64,000 nt of DNA from Cycas panzhihuaensis (lineage: Eukaryota; Cycadophyta), in contig CM041465.1 in the NCBI GenBank assembly GCA_023213395.1, positions 137,337,741-137,401,740 of the forward strand. Reading direction: 5' to 3'. Position numbers and translations under genes: made by a program. This document shows positions 22,500 to 35,200 of the stretch, one piece after another. Positions within the stretch are counted from its first letter, which is position 1. Every line of letters begins with the position of its first letter. A model generated the notes under the pieces. It searched no databases, was not told where the DNA came from, and was given only the letters and a program-made list of their open reading frames with translations.

Positions 22500-23141
22500 A
22501 AGTTACATTTATTTGATTACAACTAAACCTAATATTATTTATGCAATAGGCATGGGATCCAAGTTCATGATAGAACTAAAGCAAAGCCATTAGAAAATTG
22601 GAAGGAGGATTTTGAGATACTTGTAGGAAACACTATAGTATGGACTTGAGTTTACCCACAACAATAATTTTGTCTTGGAGGGTCTTTTTTATTTAGATTA
22701 GGTTGGATGCATTGACAGTAGAAGGTTCATTTTTAGATACTATTTTAGTTTTAGATTAGTTATTGTAACTTGGAGCAACAAAAAACAACCCAATGATGTC
22801 ATTTCTTTTACTAAAGCACAGCATAACACTGTAGTTGTAGCATGCAAAGCCATCTAGTTAAAATTGTTTCTTGGTGATTTAGGTTTTTATTAGAAAGGCA
22901 TTACAAAGTTGGACCGTTATAATTCAAGTACATTGAAGATAGCCAAGAATCTAGTGTTTTATGCATGAAATATATTGAGGTGCGTTATCATTTTATTAGA
23001 GAGAAGACTCAAAATGGGGAGATTGAGTTGATTTACAAGCCTATTAATGAAAAGTTGGCACACATCTTCACCAAATTGTTGGCGCAAGACAAACTTGAGA
23101 AGTTTAGAGATGGTATTAATGTTAAAGCCAATGAAATAAAC
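22500..23141 (+). pseudogene. CP1 RNase H and C-terminus
   Basis: Motifs include TTKPNIIYAIGMGSKFM, ILRYL, FTKAQHNTVVVACKAI (RNase H) and the final MKYIEVRYHFIREK, EIELIYKPINEKLAHIFTK (22965-23090), which is the conserved copia C-terminus. That last segment is still open for 76 codons. Confidence 0.85.
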
Positions 23142-23456
23142 ATTAAGGGGAGTGCTAGAATTAATGTTCGCTTGGGTTATAATTTAATGTTGTGAGTCCT
23201 AGTGGTTAAGCGAGTCCTTGATGGGTTAGTTTGAACCATGTGTTATTGAGAGTTACCAAAGTCTTTAGTGGGCGCATGACATGAGTTAGGATAATTACCA
23301 CTCTAATGGATAGTTATTTGGCCAACACTTGTATTTATATCTATATCATACTTTGTATCTCACAATTCAATATTAATAGAAAATATTTGAAGATAGACTA
23401 ATTTTACTATAAAATCTTTGTTTGTTGTTCTATTATTAACTCATTTTTTTTCTTAC
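23142..23456 (+). repeat. CP1 polypurine tract and 3' LTR
   Basis: attaaggggag (23142-23152) is followed by TGCTAGAATTAATG at 23153. The LTR probably ends at cttaca near 23456. Its first seven bases equal those of the TRIM right repeat (TGCTAGA), which may reflect a shared terminal requirement. Confidence 0.55.
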
Positions 23457-24539
23457 ATAGATAATACTTGGTGGGAGTGAGAGTAGACAAACTCAATATT
23501 CTAGGTTATAGCTTATCTTCAGGGTAAATTTTGATGTAAAAAGTTAAATACTATAATCTAAAGCATAGTATCCTAACACTAGTTTGACAAAATGACAAAA
23601 TATAGTTGCCAATTTAAAAATCAAATTAGTAATTAGATTAAACTTACGGCTAAAAGGAGGTTATTGATAAATTACAACTAATTGCTAGGAAGGGTTTAAT
23701 AAACTAGGTTTAGGTTAATGAGACATGGAAGTTTGGCTGAATGCTTGAATGTTATGTAATGTTTGAATGCTCACATGTTATGAAAAAAGGAAGAAAGAAT
23801 AAAATTTTAAGTCAAAGAATATTTCTAATAAAAAAATTTCTCTAGTATATTTTAAAACATAAATTTTATAATATTTATGTGAAAATATTTTTTATTATTA
23901 TATTTTAGACTAGGTCGGGTGTTGGGGCACATCACTTAGTACTATATTTTGATGTAAAAAATGTTCCAAGTTGGACTCCTAAGAGATTTATAGGGGTGAA
24001 CGGGATGAAAAGGTGACAAATTCCAACCAACTAGAAACTGATTCTCTCTTCAAAACTCAACATCTTTAAAGAAAAAATAAATAAATAAATTTAATATTTA
24101 ATTTATAACTTCACAAGAAATATAAATATAAGCATACTAGGGAAAATCAAGTTGATCTATGTTAGTGATCGGTGAGCATTTTTGCATATCAATTTGGCAA
24201 GGCTCCTTCGAGTGTCGCGTGTTTTTGTTTTCGTGCGAAGATGAATGGGCATGATAGGGATCAACCACATGCGGTACCATGTATTTACATTCTTCCTTGA
24301 TAGTGAATTGAATTTGCTATTAACTATGCCTATATTATATTTCTTGTGTTCGTTGCCTGAGAACGAATACAAGGTAGAATGGGATGAAGCAAGGTCTTAG
24401 ATGTGAATGCAAGAAGAGGGAAATGCACTCTAGAGTGCAAACGTGATTTTGCTGCTGGGAATCTCACACCTACAAGCAAACGGAGGCCACCTGCTCTTGG
24501 GTTTCTGAATACTAACGATTGGAACGGATGCAGGGAAAG
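23457..24539. other. AT-rich non-coding stretch
   Basis: No gene or repeat structure is supported. Short minus-strand ORFs near 24157-24372 have no motif. Confidence 0.5.
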
Positions 24540-24960
24540 CAGTTAGGTCAAAATCTGAGTAGAGGCCAAGGATTTTAAGGATGAGGGATCTAGAGGAGTG
24601 TTGAGTTTGTAAGGAAAAAAAGATAAAAAAGACTGGAAGAAAATTGGATGATTTATCTCAGGCGATCTGGAAAGAATTGGCTCGATACCAATTGTAGGGG
24701 TCCTGCCACTCCGGCATAGCAGGGACCATGTTCTAGCAAAATTGGCTCCAAATGGAGATACCTGAAGGTAGAATAATACAGCAACAAATATTTGATGCCC
24801 ATTCCCTAAGGCTGCAACCCTTATAAGTAGACACACGCTAACACCCACATGGTGTGGTTGGCTTCCTAGCCATCTTAGGCCACTATAGGGTTAGTAAAAT
24901 CAGTGAGGTCAGTGATCAGGGGTCAATGGAATCGACATGAGGTTAGGGATTTGAGTTAGG
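24540..24960 (-). mobile_element. 5' LTR and primer site of a minus-strand element
   Basis: The plus strand ggctcgatacca (24679-24690) is the reverse of TGGTATCGAGCC, a near match to the tRNA-iMet primer site. Two bases further, tgtagggg (24693) gives a CA-ending LTR on the minus strand. The LTR block 24771-24832 matches 15078-15140, linking it to the element at 14440-15300. The internal side (24540-24678) shows only a short unplaced reading. Confidence 0.5.
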
Positions 24961-24989
24961 ACATGTGCCCAAGATGGCTTTTCAAACCA

Positions 24990-26330
24990 ACACGGAGATG
25001 AAATTATGTTCATACCTTTCAAGGTTGTGCCATTGAATTTGCAACCTTCCAAATTCATGGGAACAACTTGAGAACTATTCATTAAAAAGTTTGTAATCCT
25101 CTTATTCGATGATGTGGTATTATCGAAGATTGCTTTTTCATGCTAAGCAGGTGTTGTCCATGCTGCATCAATTTGGTTAAGAAAGAATAAACTATTTGGG
25201 GCTTTGCCTACCCGTAATAGTAGTTCAGGTTGATGAGAGGGAACATTAGAGCAATCAAAAGTTGATCTAACCCAGTAACCTCTTGCAACATAGAGCCCGT
25301 TCCTCGTTAGCTTCGTCCTGCAGATGATTTGTTTGAGACTTTCACACAAAGAAGCCTCATTCTAACAAGAATTTTTGAGAGTTACTTCCATTAGACTAGA
25401 GTTCTTGGAAGTGTCATTGGGTTCTGATCATTGAAACCAAAAAAGTCATTTGCTTCAAGAACAAAAATGATGACAATGAGTGGTTAAGAGCTATAGATGT
25501 TCGCCATATGTTGTGTTTTAGTGATAACATCTACAAGTAACATTACTTCCCAAACTGATCGGCCAGCTTGAAGTATCATCTGACCCAATTGGTGCTTGCT
25601 TAATGGGACCAGACTGCACCATTAGGACATACAAAGGCATAGTTAGCAAGGTGTGTGTGTTATCTGGAATTTTTATTGTTAAGTGATTACTACCATTAGA
25701 TTTCTAATTTAGCAGATTCAGGACATACTTTGTTTTTGTCTTTAAACAACATAGTGCTTAGAGATAAATAGAGGCCGCATGGGAAGAATGCATTCTTGCA
25801 CAACACTCCTTTTTCATAGATCAATAGGGATTTACTTCTGTAGAAGGGCAGAATTTTCATCCTACCTAATTATGAATTTCGAATGGGGATTGCCATTCAC
25901 ACCCTATTGGCGATCACAAAGGATTTGGGAAAAACATGTTTGAACATAAGAATCCATTTTTATCATGCCAGTTTTTGTATGAGGATAAAAAACAGTAAGT
26001 TAAGAAATTTGTCAAGCGAGCGTTCCTATCACGAGCCAACAAGTTATTGAATGTTTCTGTTTGTGGATTTGACTTTAGATTAGATTAAATAAGTCCTATA
26101 GGTGGCCCGACAAACTCCAGCTAGTGGTTAGATGAGAAATATGTAATTGCTGATTGAATCACTAAGCGCACAAACTTCCTAGCCAAGTGGACCATACAAA
26201 GCCTCTCTTGTGACATAATCCTTTTTTACTTATGGGAACATAAATGTCTTAAGGGTTCCACCTATCACCCTCAGATTCATGTCCAAACATGTATACGATA
26301 GAAGACTTGGAAGAGTGTGTTCAACACTTG
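24990..26330 (+). pseudogene. Second decayed Ty3/gypsy pol fragment
   Basis: The plus strand keeps faint but ordered blocks: MFIPFKVVPLNLQPSKF (RT PFGLxNAPxTFQ position), KKFVILLFDDVVLSK (the FxDDIL box near 25090-25130, both Asp present), WLRKNKLFG, FILPNYEF and KDLGKTCL (integrase zinc region near 25860-25930), and a YHPQ-like block near 26270. Everything between is disrupted. It is a much older relic than the copy at 15675. Confidence 0.55.
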
Positions 26331-26888
26331 CTTGTAAAATGACTAGTTTTATAGTGTTCTTACATAAATTTGTAAGAATATCTCTAGTTGCATTAGTATT
26401 TGAGGCCTTGTTTGGATTTAGGGCTTATATGAACATTTCTTAGCAGAAGTGTAATACGATTTACTCACAAGAGAATGCACTGATGACATGGTGAAAGAGC
26501 TGAACGCAGAGCTATTGGTGCCAAGACTTGGGAGACCTCTCTTGACCTTCACTTTGATGACCAATTCCATTCATATTGTGATGATTTAATGTGCAAATAA
26601 AATAACTATGATGTGGTTAGGTGGCTATTGCACCCAACATGATTATAGAAGAGGCTTTAAGTTGCAGTTGCAAACTCTTGCAATTTATCTTGTTCTTTGG
26701 ATTTTTTCAAGATCAGTTGTTCCTCTGACAAATATGACCCTTATTTGGGTTGATTTGCTAGCTTAGCCACAGAGTAGACTCGGATGTGGATTCTTACATT
26801 CCACCTTCTTGTATAAATATTGTTGTGTATGAGATTTGTGGTATAAATATTAATGCTTTAATAATGACATTGATTTAAAAAAAAAAAG
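26331..26888 (+). other. Tail sequence ending in a short poly(A)
   Basis: No coding is supported. The sequence ends in a run of 12 adenines at about 26877-26888, preceded by TATAAATATT-rich DNA. It may be the 3' end of the preceding relic or of a LINE-like insertion. Confidence 0.35.
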
Positions 26889-26937
26889 CTATGGAAATTA
26901 GATGTCCTAAGCTGCGATGTTGTTGTGTGCAAGTACC

Positions 26938-27150
26938 ACATATATCCTCTTTATCTGTTTCATTTGTAAAGTTAGATTAAACTCAACAGTTGTAAGATGG
27001 CTTGGATTCGAGAACAAGGCAATCTATGAAGACTTGAAGTTGTAGCATATATATCCTTTTTATCTACTTGATTTGTAAAAGTTAGATTAAGCAGTCGATA
27101 ACAAGGTCGTTTGGATTCAAACCAAGGCAATCTGTTAATACTTAATTGTG
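26938..27150 (+). repeat. Two-copy diverged tandem repeat (~109 bp)
   Basis: The block from atatatcctc at 26940 recurs at 27049: shared tttatct..ttgatttgtaaa..gttagattaa and ..ggattc..a.ccaaggcaatct. No coding is evident. Confidence 0.7.
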
Positions 27151-27942
27151 CAAAAAGACTCTCTGAGAGTAATGTGGCCATTCATTTTGTAATTAGCACG
27201 ACTGTCAGAAGTGTAGCAAGAGTCTTGCTTATTCGGCATTGATTTAAAATTTTGGCATAGCAAAGAGTGAAGCTGCTACTACATTGAAATAAATAAATAA
27301 GACTTAGAAAAGAGATGTTCCACCTTCAGTTTCCTGAGGCAAAATTATGTTGTTGATACTTGTTGGTGATGTTGTATATTTATACATGGACTTTCTATTA
27401 GCATTCAAAATGTTTTAAGGTGCATTTGTATGTTGTGAAGTATTAGGATTTCCTATTGCAGATGTTGACACTGAGCAATTGTGTTTTTGGGCATTTACTG
27501 AAAATGAAACCTGCAAAAGATTTTGAGTGCAAATAGTTATTTTCATGAGGAAATGTTTTGCTAAAGCGGGGATTGAAATATACTATTTGACATTTCCGTG
27601 GAAGATTTGGCCCAAAACTTATTTGTGGAGGCAAGTAGGGTATACAGAGCTGTGTAGTATTAATTCACAGTTGCACAAGTTACATGATACTTCAAAATCA
27701 TCACACAATATTTTGTGAGGCGACTTTTAAATACTGTGTTTTAATTCAAAATCTAATCTGTTTACATAGAAAATTTAAAATATGACAGGTTATAAAGAAA
27801 ATTCAGAAATATATAGACCTACAAAATAAAATAACAATTCTCTACATAGAAATAGAAATATAAATGGAAGTATATTAATGTTCTCAAATGACCAAAACAG
27901 TCAATGGTACTGGAGAAAAGATGTCCTACATACAATACATGG
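27151..27942. other. Non-coding AT-rich stretch
   Basis: No feature is supported. Two overlapping 63-codon ORFs near 27450-27720 lie on opposite strands and have no recognised motif. Confidence 0.4.
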
Positions 27943-28165
27943 ATAGGGAGTGTGCAGAACTTCTCCAATCCAAACCCATCTAAGACCATCTAGTGATGCA
28001 CATATGAGCAATAACAATAACAATATATTGGCTAAATAAAGTAATACACGAATTCATCAATAGGAAGTGTGTAGAGCATCTCCAGTGTAAGCCTGTCTAA
28101 GACTGCTCAGTGATGTATGTATGAGCAATAACAATAACAATGCCTTGGCCAAATAAAGCAATAGA
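27943..28165 (+). repeat. Two-copy tandem repeat (~117 bp)
   Basis: ataggGAGTGTG at 27943 recurs as ataggaagtgtg at 28060. Both copies share ctaaga, gtgatg, tatgagcaataacaataaca and ggc(t/c)aaataaag.aata. Divergence shows the duplication is old. Confidence 0.8.
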
Positions 28166-28731
28166 TTACTTTAAATGCCATAATCTCTACATGAGAGATC
28201 CTAGAGTTTGATAAGGTTGATACAAGAGGCGTCTCTCATCCTCTATCATGATCTGGAAACCCTAATGATCTCGTCTTCTCCATCAACTCCTCTGAAGTTC
28301 TGTATCACCCATTGTATAAAGTCATTGAGTGAGTTGTCAATGAATTGCTATTGCAGTACCTTGAGGGGTGATTCCCTTTGATGCCAAGATGTGTTTTTCC
28401 CAACATGGAAGGCCAAAGTCTACAAAGGTTTTAATTAAGGACTAGTAGAAGTTTGCAAAATGTGCGAGAGGAGACCTAGTAGAGGAGCCTTGATATGAAC
28501 CTTTGGACTCTTTACACCTTGGTCTGGTAGTCGTTGTCCCTTTATGTGGTGGCCTGCTACAAATTGAAAGTGTGTGAGGTGGATTAGAGATTTAAGTATG
28601 TGAACAATGTTTGATATGCTGTTGATTGTCTTGAGAGACTGAAGGGCATTTTGTCTTGATGCAATAGTCATTAAGCCAAAAAATGATGTAATAATTAACT
28701 GCATACTAGAGGGGTTGCAGCTATTCAAGAG

Positions 28732-29000
28732 TCATTTTCTCCTGAAAAACTGCTTTTGGAGAAAAAGAGCAACACACCTATGCCTTGTGTAAGAAGTCAA
28801 AGTTGGTGAGGATCCTATGGAGACTCTAAACAGGTAGTAAAATTTGTCCCTAATCTCATAGTGTACTGGGCATAAAAAAAAAAAATGATCTTCAATCATT
28901 GGTTCCGACAAATAAAGCATGTGAATCCTCTCATTTCAAAGAATAAAATACTGGGCTTCTACCCTAAATTGGTGAGAGGACACTTTGGACTACCCCATGG
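28732..29000 (-). pseudogene. Possible LINE-type zinc-knuckle remnant
   Basis: The minus strand reads FTCFICRN then, in another frame, IEDHFFFLCPVHYEIRDKF. The spacing C-x2-C...H-x4-C with CP and IRDKF resembles the C-terminal zinc-binding segment of some non-LTR reverse transcriptases. No RT core was identified further upstream (29000-29600), so the assignment is weak. A run of 12 adenines at 28875-28886 lies within it on the plus strand. Confidence 0.3.
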
Positions 29001-31889
29001 GAACTACTAAACCATTCTACATATAGAGGCATATATACCATGGTGGATCAATTGTAACATATGTAAATTTGAGAAAATGCTCATGGTAGAAAGTTTAGGA
29101 CTAAGCTACTCTGTGGGAGAAATCCAAGGAACCTAGAGATATGCTTGGTAAAGTTCATTTCTTATGGCCACATTAATCTCTTTCTCAGATAATGAGATTA
29201 GGGTTATCTAAGGGGAACTATGGGTGGAAGGTCATCACAGAAAGCCCAATCATCTACAATACAACTGGATCTTAAATATACCTGTACTTGGAGTTTGTTT
29301 GAGATAGATATTGTGAGGAATACTGGGCCAAAAATGGGTATCTATCCTTTCAAACACTAGACTCTGCCATCCTCCTATCCTTTTGTGTAAATGCAAAACA
29401 ATCCCAAGTATGGCCACCTGATTGAAGGGGATGTGCTTCAAACTCTGCATGTGTATCACATGCGTAGCATTTGCACTCCCTCAATCCTTGTCCATTCTAG
29501 GGAGGACAGACTTGGTTCTTACATCTCTGCTCCATGTAAAACCATAGGCCCAGCTAGAGAATCAAAGGATAATTGCTTTGTACATATATCTTGGAAATAT
29601 ATTTGAAAACATTGCTTCTCTAGAAATGAAAGTGAGTCATATCCTTTACGAAATTGAGGCCAAGCTATTAGATGTATGAAAAAAGTATGCCAGATATTCT
29701 TAATTATGTAAAAGACGAAACTATCTCCAACTGCTGCTGCCGAAAGGTGAGCAACAATCTAGATAAAACATCCTTAGAGGCACTGAAAACCATCATCTTA
29801 TTCATTTCTAATTCTTCTTGTTCTCAGAAAAAGATGGCAAAGCATTTGTTACAACCCCTAAGAGAAACTATATTATATGCAAATAACAAAAAGGCAATCA
29901 AAACATTATACAACATGCATCCATCATATATATACAAGAGTGGCTTGTCAAATGTACTCTTCAACAACCCTATTTGACTCAAATAGTTTGGGGATCTTTC
30001 TACAAAAACCATGTGGGGTGAGGACTTGCCTTATAATTCTCGTATATAAAGTTACTACACCAAGCATGATTGCTTGTGAGAATTCCAAACAATGTGGATG
30101 TAGGAAATGTGGTGGAATTACATCAGAAGTCTTTCAACAGTTTAATAAGACAATGGTAAGCCTTACGACGGTGATGTTTAACTTCCTCAATGATAGCTAC
30201 GAGAGAAAATATTATGGGGTCATATTTTTGTATGTATAGGATTTAATTGCCTTTATGATGTTTTTTAAGAGTCAACCTCGGGAACAACAGTCACATTTTT
30301 ATTAGTTTCAAGTCAATTTTGGCCTTTAATTAAATTATTCATAATATAGCTTCTTTATAATGTCGTATAGCCTTGGCCATAGTAGTGCTCATGTGACCAA
30401 GCGCTGGGATCCTATGGTCATTTTGGCCAAACTAATTGGTTTCAAATGATGCATAAGTAATTTGTTTGTATGGATTTGGGGGAATTGTAAACACACTATC
30501 CCTGTGCATTCACACCTCAAATGTGCACCTACACATTCAACCTTCTTACCTTAGTTGAAATTCACGTCTAGCTTGCAATACTTGCACTGGTTAGTTCCTA
30601 AAACCCAACTTTATGTAACCTATTATGGGGATAATTTTTCTCTTAAGAATATATTGCATATTTCAACATAATTAAATAATAAATATTCCAATTCATTTAA
30701 CAAATGTTTTAGTACCTTCCTATGAATAATTAAATGCATGCTTCAATTCACATTTAATGCTACCGTTTAACACCATTGGTAACACACTTTTTTGTATGTT
30801 TCTTAATGTCTTTTGAATAAATAGTGCAATATATTTTCATGGGTGTTATCAAATGTTTAATGCACAACTCTGCATATTACATAAATGAGCACGAGAATGT
30901 TAAAAGTAACATTTCAAAATGCACATCATTCTGATGTAGAGATTGTGTGCAAACACCTTTAATCCATTATTACCGTGTCAAGTATTATATAGGTTAATGC
31001 AATCAATTTTTTTTTTTCACGAATGAATCTTCAAGTGTTTGGTCATTATCATTTCTAAAAGCATGGTAAATGTGATTAAATTTTCAAGGGAAACATCAAC
31101 ATTAATAAATAAGAATTAAATAGGGGTTGGAAGTGAAGATTAGAAGAATGATGGCTTCACTTAGTTCATGATAAATGGGTAAGTTGCTCTCTCTTTCTTG
31201 CTTTCATTTTCAAACCTAGAAAGGACAGAATAATCACATTAAACACATTTATAAACATCATGGATGTTCAATAATTTTTTTAATTGATGATCCCCTTTAT
31301 TATAAACAAAATTTATTCTGAATATATATTAGACACATAAGGCCATGGAATATGTCCTAAATCTAAACACCATAACAAAGATAATTTGAGCAATATTTTT
31401 TATAAAACCTTTTTTCAAAATGTTGGTTGTGTTAGCAAAATGTCATTTGGCTTGATATATAAGAACTTGAGGGCTAAAAAGGCTATTGTTGCTTTTGTGT
31501 CAACCGATATGGTCCAACATTTGGTGATCTTGGAAAAAACATGTTTGATAATTGGCATGAAAGTTACCTGTCTCACGAATCAAATTCCCTATAGTGCAAA
31601 AATAAAAAAGGAAGAAAATCTTTTTGTAATTATAAAGAGAATATATTAATTAGGATATTAATTAATTTAATGTAATTATTAATGAAAAGATGCAATCTAT
31701 TAGGAAAGTTGCACTTTTTGACTTTTGATAATGTATATTTAATGAATTGAATAAAGAAGAGAATTCCAAGGAAGATAAGGAATCCTAAGATAGAATTCCT
31801 AAATGGTTGGGTTGGGGCACAAGGCATGATTAGGGACTAGACCTAGAGCTTGCTACAAGAGCCAAACGATGTAGCAAAGACTGCTAGCT
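29001..31889. other. AT-rich DNA without recognisable genes
   Basis: ORFs of up to 120 codons (29877-30239) occur but none shows a family motif on either strand. Nothing further is supported. Confidence 0.5.
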
Positions 31890-31899
31890 GACGTATGAG

Positions 31900-32420
31900 A
31901 TTTGAGCTGATACTAGAAATGTTAATGAGGAACCTGATGATGCAACAAGTGCCCTTGAGAAGCTTAGTTTGGCATTGAGGGTGTTCGTTAGGAGCTTGGT
32001 CTAAAGCAGGAGACAAGCAATCCTCTAGAAGACCTCCATCTCTTTTGGTTGGATTTTTTAGTGAAAGAACAAGATATATACTCTATCTTTATTTGATGAA
32101 AATATAAATATTATTTCAAAAGAAATGACTATTTTATTTTTTGATAGTTGTGTGAATTTCAATAAATTTGTGTATCTTTATTTCTTGAAAATAAGTTGAA
32201 AGAATGGAAGCTATGTAGAATTACTTAATTTTATTTTTAGGGAACAAGGAACATTACATTTACTCCAAATATTATTGGCCAACACACTAAATTTAGATTG
32301 ATACAAGTGTTTATAAGGAACCTAATTGATGTGGTGAATGCTCATGAGGAGTCCAGTTTGGTGTCGAGGGTGTCTATAAGGAGAGTTAGTCTAAGCACGA
32401 AACAACTATCTCGTTGCATT
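31900..32420 (+). repeat. Two related ~110-bp blocks
   Basis: 31912-32020 and 32310-32415 share ggaacct..ttgatg, gaggagtccagtttggtgtcgagggtgt-type wording and ..tataaggag.tt.gtctaa. They are separated by about 290 bp of AT-rich DNA and may be parts of one decayed repeat. Confidence 0.5.
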
Positions 32421-34925
32421 TGGGAAAAGAACTTCAACCCCTCTAATCATCACGTCTAATCATTGCATTTCATGAGACAATCTCTCATTTTGACACTATC
32501 AAATACACAATGCATATTTCCATTCAATAGAAGCATGGAGAAGGTTATTCCCTTATCCAAGATGCACTTTCCAAACCCAATTTTTACAATGAACCCTGGT
32601 TCTAGAGCCACCATGTCAATCAATGCGCTTGAAACACTAGCAAGGGTGATCATTTGTGTGCTTATTTGTTGAGCTTTTGGAAGATTGAAGTGACCTCCAT
32701 ATTACCCCCTTCGAATACACTATTACCTTGTCACCACTTGTTACACACACACACATACACGAGCACATAATCACAATTCACAAAGCATAGATTCAAAAAA
32801 AAAAAAAACCTAGGAATTCAAAAGGAATTGACATAGGGAATATGCATAAAACAAATGTAATTTGGAATACAGATGGAAGTAGGGCAGGCAAGGTTCGGGT
32901 CCCTACAGAAAAATGATTAGAAACCCAATTCAAGTTGGCTTATCTTGGATTATAGCTTTCTTGGGAATAGATCCTCAACTAGGTGGCTGAGTATTCATTG
33001 ATGTAACCATTGATGGGTGGGGGGTAGTGAAGTAGAGGAAGAGGTGGAGGAGCCATCTTTCTATTAATAAACCTAGCCATTGACAAGACCAGAGGTGGTG
33101 AGGATAAGGAAGGGGTTTGCCTTGAGATGCAAATGTCAACAAGTTGTAGGATTCACCTCTTATTTTCCTTCATTTAGCATGGGGCCTCTGTCTCAACCAT
33201 TACTCGAAGAAATTAAACGAAAAGCCCACTCAACCTTACTATTGCTAAATACTATGATGAAATAATAGGGTATTGATAGGAGAAAATTCTTGCTATCAAT
33301 TCTTGCGTTATAATGAACGATGGAGATAAATTGTTGTGCTTGTAACGCTTAACCCCTGAAAAACATAGTTAAAACTGAATTATCTTTAGGACTGAATGAA
33401 CTAGTAAGCCCCCTCTCATTGGACTACATGTATCCATGTGATACCAAAATAATTTTTTGGAGGAGGAAAACTCTCCCTATTGCCCACCTGCATTGTTACT
33501 TACTCATCAAATCGACTTTCTCTGAGCCCATTTTATGTAAGACAAGAGCAACTATTCTAGCTCATAATGAGTGTATTATTTTTAAAACCCTCTCAATTCC
33601 TACTGTGTGTGTGTGTGTATAACCCTCTTTTTTTTTTTTTGTGAATACTTTACATCCATGAAACTTTCATTACTATTGAATTTATATACCATTCTTGTAA
33701 CTCAACACTCTTATCCTTACTTTGGTAAGAGATGTTATTTTAAAAGGGGGGAAATATCCTTGAAGATTCTCTCATGATAATTCTTTTTAAATAGACATTT
33801 AAATCCCTATGAGTTAATTCATGAATAAATTGATCATAGTGAGTATCAATAACTTAATGGCATCATAATTTTATGAAATTTAAGGATTTGCAATCCAAGC
33901 GAAGATTTCTTCTTGCACCATTTTGTTTTTTACAAGTAAAATCTCTATAAAGTGGGGTTGACTTGTCAATATGAGATGCCATAAGAGAGGGGAATTTAAT
34001 TTGCCAAAATCTCCTAGAAATTACATTTGGCATCATTTGTTTAGAGACAACAAGAAGTAGTTTTAAACCTCCCAAAAATCTTGACGTTAACATAATCTGT
34101 GAAGGCCTGATTAAGATTACAAGCTCTAAACATACACTAATATTACTAAGTCGTCTTTGTTGCCAATGTTGCATGTGCATTCAAATTTTGTTTAAATTGT
34201 GCATTAATGGCATATTAATTTCAAAATAACCATGCACATCACTTCCATTTCATAATTTGAATTGGAGTGCACCCTTACTAGCTAGCTAAAATAATGGCAT
34301 ACCAAGCTATCGTTGCTATAAACACCATGAACATTGGTCAATACATTGTCAACTCCTTATAGCACCACCTCTATTCAAAAAACCATAAACCACAATCAAT
34401 CACAGGAAATGATGTTGCCTCCAATTTGAACAAACATTCCATAGACCATATGTTCTATTATATTTTGATCCCATTGATTGAATATCGAATACCATAAAAA
34501 CCATTGCACGCTTATTGGAATTAACCACGCAAAAAAAACCTACTTGTCCATCAAAGCATCAACATCCGCTAATTACCATGCCATGCAAATTAGCCAAACA
34601 TCACATGCATGAACATGAGACGTTGTCCACTTTGGTTTGCATGTAAAATGACACCGTCGATGAAAAAAAGAGGTTGAATTATTCATGTTGATTAATATCA
34701 TTGATGCCACTATAGTAAGCGCCCATTAAGCACTAACATCTTCCATTTACCATGAAATGTCGATAAGAAAAAATGCCCACCAATCACTATGAAACACTGA
34801 CAAAGAAAAGGTTGAATTGTGTACGTTGATCAACATCAATGTTGTCTTATTAAAAAGTGTAGATCGTTGACCATGCTAAACATAATTCCACCTACACAAT
34901 AATACGTAATCGCCACATAAATTTT
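32421..34925. other. Unassigned AT-rich stretch with microsatellites
   Basis: Contains (ca)n at about 32743-32755 and a (gt)n run at about 33604-33619. Short ORFs (32456-32653 minus, 33863-34180 minus) have no motif I can name. Confidence 0.45.
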
Positions 34926-35200
34926 AAATGAATTTACCAGCCATCAAGCACAATCACAACATCTAAGAATGTCAAATCCACATAAATCACTCTAATACAA
35001 TGCCATAAAATAAATATGTAATGGGTTGGTAACACCATCATTGCCAATTGCCACACAAAACTGAAATGAATTTGTCAACAATCAAGCACAATCAAAATGT
35101 TGAATATTAGCAAATTTGCAGAAATCACTCTAATACAATGCCACAAAACAAATATGTAATGGGTTAATAGCACTATCATTCCCTATCTAGACCCAGAACG
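34926..35200 (+). repeat. Two-copy tandem repeat (~138 bp)
   Basis: aaatgaattt at 34926 recurs at 35064. Both copies run through atcaagcacaatca, aaatc.acataaatcactctaatacaatgcca-type wording and atatgtaatgggtt. Confidence 0.8.

Larger units (their letters stand above)
18840..23456 (+). mobile_element. Ty1/copia element CP1 (decayed, interrupted by a TRIM)
   Basis: The order is Gag end, protease, pre-integrase, integrase, RT, RNase H, polypurine tract, 3' LTR, all on the plus strand. This domain order (integrase before RT) defines Ty1/copia. The Gag end keeps a broken zinc knuckle (SRVCYYYDRPRHFKKA near 19070, with two of the Cys positions lost). The integrase is split by the TRIM at 19866-20649. 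A 5' LTR is not recognised. Confidence 0.8.

Noticed and set aside
32738-33619. CA/GT runs and long A runs as CRISPR-like or satellite arrays
   Set aside because: They are ordinary microsatellites and homopolymers; no spacer-repeat structure is present, and the source is eukaryotic.
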